NCBI GenBank assembly: GCA_031761405.1 | Contig: JASEVX010000008.1 | Location: forward strand, 38,025,511-38,089,510 | Direction of reading: 5' to 3' | Length of the DNA stretch: 64,000 bases | DNA from: Serripes groenlandicus | Lineage: Eukaryota; Mollusca; Bivalvia; Cardiida; Cardiidae | In this document: positions 46,421-56,900 of the stretch, piece after piece | Numbering within the stretch: position 1 is the first letter of the stretch | How the letters are laid out: the number at the start of each line of letters is the position of its first letter | Position numbers and translations under genes: made by a program | Notes under the pieces: model-generated | Database searches by the model: none | What the model saw: only the letters and a program-made list of their open reading frames with translations | What the model was told of the DNA's origin: nothing

Positions 46421-46902
46421 CTTGATAGAAAATAATTAGATCTAGTGAATATCAACTTGTGACATTGTGTATTTTCCTCTACTAATTGTTATGATTCATT
46501 CATATGATTTCTATGAATAGATAAACTTGATTGATGGCTGATGCATAAAAGATTGTTACTTCATAAGAAGCTTTTCATGACACATAATGAGAGAATGTCA
46601 AGGTTATTTAAATGAAGGTTAAGTTACATCATATCATTTTGTGTGAACTGATTTGAGCACATGTAAGGGCATTAAGCATGTTGTTTGAGAGAATGGATTA
46701 AAACGTTACAAGTTTGGTGTTTTTTTGCATTATAATTATAAATGATGATAAGTATCATAATCATACTAAACCACATGTTATAAACTGTCATCTATTCACA
46801 TCAGTTTTGTTATAATGAGTGTACATGATTGGTATTCAATAAAGTATTTTGTTTGCTTTAAACACAGTTTCGTTATCAATGTTGTTACCCTGAATTCTAT
46901 TT
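46421..46902. other. No gene or repeat recognised
   Basis: AT-rich. An AATAAA at about 46838 has no gene nearby to serve. Confidence 0.4.
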
Positions 46903-47372
46903 TCTACATGAAACATTTTTTGCCATGTGTGCCAGAAAGGCAGGGCAACACTTGTGAGCCATTTCTCTGTTTTACCTAAAAACGTTCAGGATGATATAGA
47001 ATTAGCCCCGTTAATCTGTCTATTTCCTACATGAAACATTTTGTGTCATGTGTCGCCCCATGCCAGAAAGGCAGGGCAACACTTGTGAGTCACTTCTTTG
47101 TCCATCAAGTTTTTCTTAAAATCGTTCAGGATGATATACAAATAGCCCCTCGTCCGTCCATCTATTCCCATATATGAACCATTTGGTGCCATTGTGTTGC
47201 CCCAGGCCAGTAAGCAGGGCAACATTTGGGAATCACTTGTCTGTTCATCATATTTTCGACTAAAACAGTTTATGGTGATATAGAAATATCCCTGTCTGTA
47301 TGTCTTACATGAACCATTTGGTGCCATTGTGAACTTGGGGAATCACTTCTCTGTTTTGAGAGGTATAAAGGA
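46903..47372 (+). repeat. Tandem array, units of about 131-143 bp
   Basis: The phrase gcagggcaacacttg recurs with cagggc at 46941, 47072 and 47215. Each unit has catgaaacatttt or catgaaccatttgg, gccattgtg, and a ttcaggatgatata stretch. About three and a half units, the last truncated near 47372. Confidence 0.85.
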
Positions 47373-47567
47373 ATCACACGGTCTGTCCATGTTCCTTGTA
47401 AGCACAACTCCTCCTAAATGGCAGCAAGGATATAAAATATGGCAATATATGGTAATATCCTTGGAAGCGTAACTACTCCTAATCCGCTTAATTAGACTGA
47501 CGAAACTTGACAAAGTTGAAGGACGGTACCCAAGGATGTGAATGAAGGAAGAAAATCCTAAATATGA

Positions 47568-48017
47568 ATCCTTTCTCCACATACAGACACTTTCTGACGC
47601 ATCTTTAGCAGACAGCTTTTTAAAACATTGCAGCAAATGTAGAAATTGCTCATGATGAACAATTTGCCTTAGTATTTTCATCTCTTTTCATTAATTAACC
47701 CTTTCCCTCATACGACAATTCTGCAGCAGACGACTTTGAACGTATTTTGTCAAAAACATAGAAAATCTCCATAATTGAATGGATAACCTATGACAAAAAG
47801 TGGAAAACATTGTGGCAAAAGGAGAAATTGCACGTTCTGTGCAATTTCTTCTTTTGTCACTATGTTTTCAAAAAGCTGTCTGCTGCAGAGGCGTCAGAAA
47901 GCGTCTATATGGGGGAAAGGGTTAATAATACTTTCACTTGATTAGACTTTCCATATTTGTGTGTGTATGTTTTCTAAGTCGTCTGCTGCAGATCTGATGT
48001 ATGAGGGAAAGGGTTAA
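47568..48017 (-). repeat. Old MITE interrupted by a younger copy
   Basis: Left part 47568-47694 (tgaatcctttctccacatac, dyad). The element resumes at 47926 with tactttcacttgattagac and ends in gtcgtctgctgcagatctg and gagggaaagggttaa (TTAA 48014-48017). The insertion point is the A/T-rich middle, at TTAA. Confidence 0.8.
47695..47925 (+). repeat. TTAA-hairpin MITE, young type, intact, nested
   Basis: TTAA at 47695-47698 and 47922-47925. Full dyad; closing sequence gcacgttctgtgc. Nearly identical to the copies at 12496 and 19274. Confidence 0.95.
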
Positions 48018-48194
48018 AGTGGTGTTCTTTGAGTTGACTTGCCACTGTTGGGACATGCCAGACATCCTACATACTGACGACTATTACCCACACATGGATG
48101 GGATATACTGAGTACATCTCGAGGGCTTCATGCAAAATGGTTGTAACTGCATGAAACCTGAATTCTGTCAATAGGCATAGTTGGAGGCATTCAG

Positions 48195-48345
48195 TTAACC
48201 CTTTCCCACATACAGACGCTTTCTGACAGCTCTGCAGCAGAGGACTTTTTGAAAATCATTGTAGCAAAAAGAGAATTTGCTCATAATGAGCAATCTCTTT
48301 TTTTGTCAGTGCTTCCAACCCTTTCTAATAATTATACCGTAATAT
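48195..48345 (-). repeat. TTAA-hairpin MITE, left part
   Basis: TTAA at 48195-48198, CTCTGCAGCAGAGGAC, dyad closed by gctcataatgagc. The element is lost where the next copy begins. Confidence 0.75.
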
Positions 48346-48348
48346 ACG

Positions 48349-48480
48349 TTAATCCTTTCCCACATACAACAAATCTGCAGCAGATAACTTTGAGATCATC
48401 TAAACAAAGTATGGAATATCTCTATACATGAAAGAAGCTGAAAACATTGTGGCAAAAGGAGAAATTGCTTGTTTAAGGAA
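48349..48480 (+). repeat. TTAA-hairpin MITE, left part
   Basis: TTAA at 48349-48352, tip tcctttcccacatac, CTGCAGCAGATAAC, left dyad arm complete to gagaaattgcttg, then cut by unrelated sequence. Confidence 0.75.
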
Positions 48481-48483
48481 AGT

Positions 48484-48650
48484 CTTGTTAACACCCTCGC
48501 GGCTGCATAATTTGCTTCAGCAGCTTGAAATTTAGTCAAAATGTTTTAATGATATCTAGATCAAGTCCAAATATGGGTCATATTGACTCTTAAACAAGGT
48601 CACTACGCCAAATTGATGGAAAATATTTTCAACACTCTGGAGACTGCATT
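48484..48650 (+). repeat. Fragment of a tandem repeat
   Basis: cttgttaacaccctcgcggc at about 48484 and ttttcaacactctggagac at about 48627 are diverged copies about 141 bp apart. A related stretch lies at about 50056-50215 (ctaggtcactagatcaaatt, aaacactacagtcttagagg). Such ctaggtcactaggtca phrases are common in bivalve repeats. Confidence 0.5.
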
Positions 48651-48651
48651 T

Positions 48652-49712
48652 TAAGCTCACCTAAGCAAGAAGTGCGAGATGAGCTTTGGTGATCACTCAC
48701 CGTCCGGCGGCGTCGGCGTTGTCGGCGTCGTCTATACATATGTCTTAACAATTTCCTACAAATGACTTCTACTAAACCAATGGACTGATTTCAAAATAAC
48801 TTTACAGGAATGTTCCTTAGGTGGTCCTCTTTTAAAGTTGTTCAAAGAATTTAATTCCAAGTAGAACTTTGGTTGCTGCGGCATCAGAAAAGGGGAAATT
48901 GCCAAAACTTAAAAAATCTTCTTGTCCAAAAGTACTGGCTTGATTTGAAAATAATTTTACACAAATGTTCCTTGGGGCACCCTCTACCAAGATTGTTTAA
49001 ATTTTTCCGATCCGTTGAAAAACATGGCCGCCGGGCTGCGGAGCTTGTTTTCCCTATATGTGCATTGTAAAATCTTTAAAAATCTTCTTGTCAAAAAGTA
49101 CTGGCCTGATTTAAAGATAATTTGGCACAAATGTTCCTTTGGGGACCTTCTACCAAGATTGTTCAAATTAATCCGCTCCATTGAAAAACATGGCCGCCAG
49201 GGGCGGGGCTTGTTTTCCTTATATTTGCATTGTAAAATCTTTAAAAAAAATATTGTCAAAAAGTACTGGCCCGATTTAAAGATAAATTGGCACCACAAAT
49301 GTTCCTTGGTGGACCTTCTAGCAAGATTGTTCAAATTAATCCGATCCATTGAAAAACATGGCCGCCACAGGCGGGGCTTGTTTACCTTATATGTTCATTG
49401 TAAAATCTTTAAAACTCTTCTTGTCCAAAAACACCTGCCTGATTTTAAAAATATTTGGCACAAATGTTCCTAGGGTGACCTTCTACCAAGGTTATTCAAA
49501 TAAATCCGACCCGTTGAAAAACATGGCCACCAGGGGGTTGCTTGTTTTCCTCATATGTATAGAGTAAAAACTTTGAAAACTATTGAAGTTCTATTAATTC
49601 AGGTGAGCGATAAAGGCCATTTTAGCAGTTTGAGACTGTCATGTGTTTTGCATTAGAAATCCCATTGCATAACTCAGGTGAGCGATCTAGGGCCATCATG
49701 GCCCTCTTGTTT
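48652..49712 (+). mobile_element. Helentron-like element with tandem core
   Basis: Starts aagctcacctaagc after T residues and ends caggtgagcgatctagggcc followed by the hairpin GGGCCATCATGGCCC and CTCTTG before TTT. Start (GCTCACCT) and pre-hairpin segment (AGGTGAGC) are inverted copies. A second, decayed pre-hairpin segment (caggtgagcgataaaggcc) lies near 49600. Insertion between T residues and a 3' hairpin resemble Helentron-type elements; this is inference. No Rep/helicase gene is present. Confidence 0.7.
49018..49540 (+). repeat. Tandem core, units of about 166 bp
   Basis: The phrase aaaaacatggccgcc recurs with aacatgg at 49021, 49187, 49355 and 49520 (spacings 166, 168, 165). Each unit also has cttcttgtcaaaaagtactgg and caaatgttccttggggacc. 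A more diverged unit precedes the first. Confidence 0.9.
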
Positions 49713-50687
49713 AAAGATTATCTTGGGAACACCCGAGATATGTACGTCCCCTTGGAACTAATCTGAGTCCATGCATGGGTAGTACAAGTTTGCATTTCTG
49801 AACAATGTAGGTTTGGATCAGCCTGTTCTGTCTTATTATAATCTACAGAAGCTTATGTGATCAGTTAAAATCTTGATCAGGCTATATTGATGCACTGATA
49901 TGGATCGGCACGTTGTACCTTTTCTCATGGACCGGCTTATATTGTATACTGTTTATCATATTTCATATCACAATTACCGTGTGAACACTATATATAGGTC
50001 ACATTTTACATCCAGGGACGTATATATATCCTGTAACATTTATGTTCATTAGAACATTCATTCTCCACCAAATCTAGGCCAAGTTCGAAACTGGGACACG
50101 TCAGATCAATAACTAGGTCACTAGATCAAATTTTAAAAAAATCTTGTAAACACTACAGTCTTAGAGGCCACACTTTTTAAACTTCATGAAGTCGTCAAAT
50201 ATGCATCTCCATCAAAAAGTGTTCACATGCTAATGATTTAAAAAAAAAAATACATGCTGTTGATTAAAATCAATTTAAAAAAAAAATTCACTTTCATGAA
50301 AATGATTGTAAGGAACGACAACTCTTCGAAGGAAAATGGCATTTATCCGGATTATATGGCCTTTTATTGACATGGAATTATGGATGCAGATTTTAAATTA
50401 TTGCAAAACAATTCTTATTGGGCAGACAAACTGGTTTGATGAAGCTAGACTTATGAAGATTCAGAATTTGGATCACATCTTTTAGAAAAAAAAGGTAAGG
50501 TAGTAAATAAATGATCTTAGTTGGGTAAATCCCACGATAAAGCAAATAATACGACATGACCTACTTTCGGCTTATCGAATCGTATCTTAGCCGGTTAACG
50601 ATCTTAGCCTCAACGTTTTGTAGACACATGTGAGATTCATTGGAGGTACGAAGAGGGAAGATTGGAACGTTAAATCGAATTAACAAC
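49713..50687. other. Region before the Maf gene, includes its 5' UTR
   Basis: A tandem-repeat relative lies at about 50056-50215. The 5' UTR and promoter of the Maf gene must lie near the right side, but no TATA box or other element is clear. An in-frame TGA at 50631-50633 closes the frame before the start codon. Confidence 0.4.
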
Positions 50688-50777
50688 ATGTTGCAGCCGA
50701 TTTTAAAAGATCTGAACACTCTCAAAATTGTTCTAGCTAGTACTTCGCCTAGAAGAAAAACGCTGCTTGAAAGTATA
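50688..50777 (+). CDS. ASMTL: Maf gene exon 1
   Basis: Thirty codons ending LLESI, including the substrate-binding STSPRR motif. Donor gtaagt at 50778. Confidence 0.9.
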
Positions 50778-50896
50778 GTAAGTCAAACTCGCTCGTCCCA
50801 TTCTCTCTCTCTCTCTCTATCGTCTGTCTGTCTGTCTCTCTTTGTAGGTATGTCAGTCTGTCTGTCTGTCTCTGTTTATATCGGAAACGGTTTATG

Positions 50897-50975
<79 letters not shown>

Positions 50976-53900
50976 GACAAGAAATCTCCAGCAGAAACTT
51001 TAAAAATATCCAGGCTTAACCAGGGTCTTTCAAATAGTTACTATTTGAAAGACCCTGGCTTAACTGTGTAAAATCTTAAGTGTAATTAGAATTACCAGAA
51101 TGATTTCAAAAGTCGTCCACTGCAGATGCATGTGAGAAAGATTTTTTAAGTTCTCACTATTTTTTTCTTTCGGTTGCCATGGAAACCAGAATTTTGAATG
51201 GATCAAAAAAATTTGAAGGAATTTAGTAGAGGACATTGAGAGGATGCTTCCCATGAAGTTTCAACCAAATTGGCCAAGTGGTTAGGGAGAAGAAGTCGTT
51301 TAAAGGAAAAAGTTAACGCACGCACGCACGCACGACGGACAATTCGCCATGACATAAGCTCGACTGGCTTTCAGCCAGTGGAGCTAAAAATTGCTCATTA
51401 TCAGCAAATTCTCCATTTGCCATATTGTTTACAACTATATTCAATAATAAAAGTTTCATTTTAAGAGATTTCCACCTTATTGCATGTTTTCAAAGTCGTC
51501 TGCAGCAGATTTGTCGTATGTGGGATAGGGTTAACCATTCACATGACATAAAATGTTCAATGTTGTCTGTTTGACTTATATGACCATAGTGAAAACTTAA
51601 AAAATCTTCTCCTCCGAAAGTGTCAGGCATATTTTCAAATAATTTTGCAGAAACATTCCTTTGGTGACACTCTACAAGATTCCTTTAAGCCATGGTGGTT
51701 GTTAAAAAAAATAGCCACCACGGGGCAGGGCTGTTTGGAGATTTTATTTTTGCCTTATGGCCGTGGAGCGATACTGGCCCTCTTGGGCCTCTTGTTTCAT
51801 TTGCCACAATGTTTTCAAAAGGTGTCTGCTGTAGAGGCATCAGAAATCGTTAGTTAAATGAGGGAAGGATTAAGAAGAAACATGCCTGTAAAATTATAAT
51901 CTCCTTACTTAACAATCATCCGGAGTTACCTCCCACTACCATTACATTATTCGGTCAGGCATACACTAATAATGGTTATATCCTTGGACATTGTGTAGCA
52001 AGCAAAAGGCTATATGGAAAACGTTTTTGTGAACCTAACTACCGAACATAGTTTGTTTCATTATTTATGTATTGATTTCAAACATGAAGTCTGCCATCGA
52101 ATTTACAAAAACAAATTGATCATTTACTAATTTACTATAATTATATACAAAAGCCACATATAAGGGGATATCTATTGTCTATTGATGATTTATGCCAGAC
52201 ATACTAAATCATTATAGTATACCAGGTACCAGACTTTAAGCCTTTCCCTCATATAAACGCTTTTGGACGCCTCTGCAGCAGACAGCTTTTTGAAAACAAA
52301 ACGTGCAATTTCTCCTTTTGCCACAATGTTTTCCATTTTTAGTCCTAGGTTATCCATTCAATTATGGAGATTTTCTATTTTTTGACAAAATATGTTCAAA
52401 GTCGTCTGCTGCAGAATTGTCGTGTGAGGGAAAGGGTTAATACAAGTAACATGCCTGTAATACTCTCTTCTTACTTTTCATCTCTGAATAGGGCTTAAAG
52501 TTTGACATTGTACCTTCTAAATTTGAAGAAAACTTGAAGAAAGACAACTTTGCGACGGCACTAGACTATGTCAGTGAAACGGCCAAACAGAAAACTCTGG
52601 ATGTTGTACATACACTTTACGCAAAAGAGGTAATATTCATAATTTACAACAGTGATGTAGTGTCTTCGCATAATTATAACATAATAAATAGTGGTCAATA
52701 GTTTTTTTTTTTTAAGTAAACATTGTTCAGTCTTATTTTTACCTGATACACTTTTTTTAGGACTTTTACTTTAAGTTATTAGTCCTTTACTACATACAAC
52801 AAATCTGCAGTAAACAACTTCAAAAATATTTAGACAGAAATATGGGATAAAAATTCTTAAAATTAAAGTATTATTATTTAATAGAGTTGCAATCATTATG
52901 GCAAAAGGGGTAATTTCTCAATATGAAAAATTTCTTCTTTTGCTACAATGTTTTCAAAAGTTGTCTGCTGTAGTGGCTTAGGGTTAAGAACATATGAAGC
53001 AAATAATGGTAGCTGTGTAAACATATGAAATTGTTTCTTCGGAGACTGGCTTTAACCCTTTCCCACATACAACACATCTGCAGCAGATGACATTGAATAT
53101 ATCTTGTCAAAATATAGAAAATCTCTATAAATGAAAGAACAATTATTGAATAAAGTTTAAAATATTGTGGCAAAAGGAGAAATTGCGCAAATGAGCAATT
53201 TATCATTTTGCCAAAATGTTTTCAAAAGTCGTTCGAAAGCGTCTATATGGGGAAAGGTTTAATGCCAGCCTCGTTATCCAACAGTACCAGGTTTGAATGT
53301 GTGTATAATGGATAACCTTTGGGATGTTCACAAACCCTTGATGTGAGTACTGTGATTTAGTATACAGGTGGTATATTCAGCCGTACCCTTTCCCACATAA
53401 AACAAATCTCTAGGAGAAGAATTTGAAAATATCTAGTAAAAATTATGAAATTATAATTAATGAAATAAGTTAAAAAAACATTGTGGATAAAGGAGGTATT
53501 ACTCTTATAAGACATTTCTCATTTTGCCACAATGTTTCCAAAAGTGGTCTGCCGTATGCTGATTTGTGGGAGAGGCTATATGTGATGGGGCAATAACCAA
53601 AATACCACATTTCTGCTTCATGCTACCTTTATTTAGTAAGCACCAAGACCAAAAACCGTCCTAAATAAGGACGGGTCTTGTATTAAACAAAGTTTTTGGC
53701 TGATGGAGCAGGACTTAGGCATCAATCGTCAAATGTTGCCCTCGTGCTTCCAACTGCCAGACAAGAATTACATCTTCTTACCCAATTTTGCAAAATGCTT
53801 TATGTCAACGTGAAATAAGATAATAAATGTGTGTATACTTTTTCTTCCCTCCCACAGGAAACAGCTAATTGACATAGTACTCTTTGAATTTCCAAGCAAC

Positions 53901-56900
53901 TGTGCTGTACCAATCCAAATGATAAAACAAGAAACCATTTCATGTAGGCATTATATTATATTTAGCAATTACTAGAGCACATCTTTTGTAAGCGGCAGCT
54001 CAATTCAATACCATTACATATTATATTATATATGCATACTATTTTGGATTAACAGGGATCCCCACCAGACCTGATCATCGGTGCAGACACCATAGTGACC
54101 ATGGACGATAAGATTTATGAGAAACCTTCATCTAGAGAGAATGCTGTACAAATATTGATGGGGTAGGATGCCATGTTTTCAAAAAGCTGTCTGCTGCAGA
54201 GGTGTCAGAAAGCGTCTATTTGAGGGAAAGGGTTAAATGCCAACACAATATTTGCAAATAGATATGGATTTAACCACATGTTTCAATCTGTATATACCCT
54301 GATGTAGCTATCACTTTTTAACATACAACTAATCTGCAGCAAATAACTTTGAAAACATATAGTCAAAAATATTGAATGTATTAAAAAGAAAGAGTAAGAT
54401 GGGTCATATACCAAAGACTTTATAAATCGTATTAGCACTCAGTATTGTTGGGTTAGGATTGCTACTATCTCACTGGTGTCAGGATAAATGGACCAGTTAT
54501 ACTGGTAACTTATCTTTGAAATGCCATGATATAACTGAATAATTGTAGAAAGCGGCATAAACACCATTAAAACAAACTACTTTATGTTTATATTATATTC
54601 AGATTCAGTGGCAGATCTCACACAGTGTATACATCCGTTGTTTTAGTCACACCAAATAAAGCAGGTAAATATCACAATTTTACTGCAAAATATTTGACAT
54701 GTTTTTAACCCTTTCCCACATACAACGAATCTGCATCTTTGAAAGTACCTAGGGAAACAAATGGTATTATAAATATAGACAAAAGTATGATCATTACAAA
54801 GATTTGGAAACATTGTGGCAAAAGGAGAAATGGCTCATTCAACTTTATTTAACAATTAAGCTTGCTTTTATGGACATTTTTCAGGTTTTTGTCACAATGT
54901 TTTCAAAGTCGTCTGCTGCAGACATTTTGTATGTGGGATAAAGGCTTTCCTTCCTTTGAGTTGTGGGGTTTGCAGTATGACCGACTTGCTGTTTTCATGA
55001 TAAATACTGGTAACTTATCTAGGCAATATTATGATATTACTGAAAAATTGTTGAAAAAATCATAAAACACCATATCAACAAAGACTTCATACAACTGTCA
55101 ATTGGCTGCCTTCTGACATAGAATTTAAGTCCAGTGTTGGAAGACAGATGTTGCTGGTCGCAATGACTTTGGCAATATCATTGTAAAAGAATACATGTAA
55201 TTGGCAGAAAATGAAATTTTTACAGCAGATGACTGAAAACATCTGAACAAAAATATTGAAAATCTTCCCAAATGAAGACATTGAATAGAGTTGAAAACAT
55301 TTTGTCAAAAGGAAAAATTGTTTGTTTGAGCAATTTCTGCTTTTGTCACAAAGTTTTCAAACGTCGTCTACTGCAGAGGCATCAGAAAGCGTCTGTATGT
55401 GGGAAAGGGTTAAAGTCCTTGGATCAATAGCTCTCATGGTCACCGACTGATCTATCACCGCAGGTCTTCCAATCCAGATATTGTGAGTTTGAAGCCCAGC
55501 TTGGCTAACATTCTATCTAACGTTTGACGAAAGTCAATGGGAAAATCATCATTAGTCTCACATTAATGGGATTAAAGTCTATGTTGTACAGCAGCAAGTT
55601 GTGTGTAGTATTGGTGTGAGAAAGCAAGGAAACACATTGGTAATTGAACTGGCCACCAAGCAATTAAAAAATCATCACAGCTATCTTTCTGTATTAGGCA
55701 TAGGGGCCTGGCAAGTTATTAAACAAATGTATATTCTGTATATAATAGAATATACATTTTTTATAGCTTGCCAGGCCCCTATAGATGGTTTAAGGTAGTC
55801 ACAATGATTTAACCCGTCCTACATACAACAAATCTGCAGCAGAGGACTTTGAAAACATATTAAAAAATATTGGAAACTCCCTTTAAATGAAAGTACAATA
55901 ATTGAACAGAGTTGTAAACATGGTGACAAAAGGGGAAATTGCTCATTTTGAGCAATTTCTTCTTTTGTCACCATGTTTTCAAAAAAGACATCTGCTGCAG
56001 AGGCATCAGAAAGCATCTATATGAGGGAAAGGGTTAAAATGACCTGTTACCGTAACTATAATGATGTTTTCAGTTTGGCTGCTTCTGATCAAAAAGATGT
56101 GTAATCTAGAAAATTTAACGCATCCATCCGATACGAAAGGAGAATATTATCACTCCAGCAGAAGCATCATTTTTTAAACCTGTCCAATATACAGTAAATC
56201 TGCATCAGACGACTTTGAAAACATGCAAAAAAATCTCTATAATTGAAGGTATCATTACTGAAACAAGTTAAAAAATAGTGTTGCAAAAAGAGAAATTGCT
56301 CGTAGTGATTTCTCCTAGTGTCACAATATTTTCAAAATAGAGGCGTCTGAAAGCGTCTGTATGTGGGAAGGGGTTCAAATGTGTGTTTGTGTAACCCTTT
56401 GCAGAGAGCATCTTTAGCAGACACCTTTGAAAACATTGTGGCTAAAGCAGAAAATTGCTCATCATAAGCAATTTCTCATCAAGGTTTTCAACTCTATTCA
56501 ATAATTATACTCTCATCAACCCTATCCCAACTTTCAGACACATTTTGATGAATTCACAGCAGACAAGTTATAAAAAACATTTTGGCAATCATGAGCAATT
56601 TATCCATTTGCCAGGTTTTCAACTATTTTGTGTATCTTTGCCTAGACGTTTTCAGTCTTCTTCTACAGATTGAAATGTAAGTGGGAAAGGGTTAATATTG
56701 AAATGGATTACAATCATGTATCTGAAGAAGGTATTATTTATAGATTCAGACAAGAAATATAATCTAGTGCAGTTTCACGAAGCTACTGAAGTTCAAATGG
56801 GAGACCTGACCAATGACATTGTGGAAGCCTACGTAGATACTGGTGAACCGATGTAAGTCAACTTAACCCCCCTTTTTCCCCACTTGCAGACGACTTTTGA

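Noticed and set aside
49015..49473. Repetitive 152-codon open frame as a tandem-repeat protein
   Set aside because: The repetition is that of the 166-bp DNA array (frames open on both strands), inside a Helentron-like element. The unit is not a multiple of three throughout.
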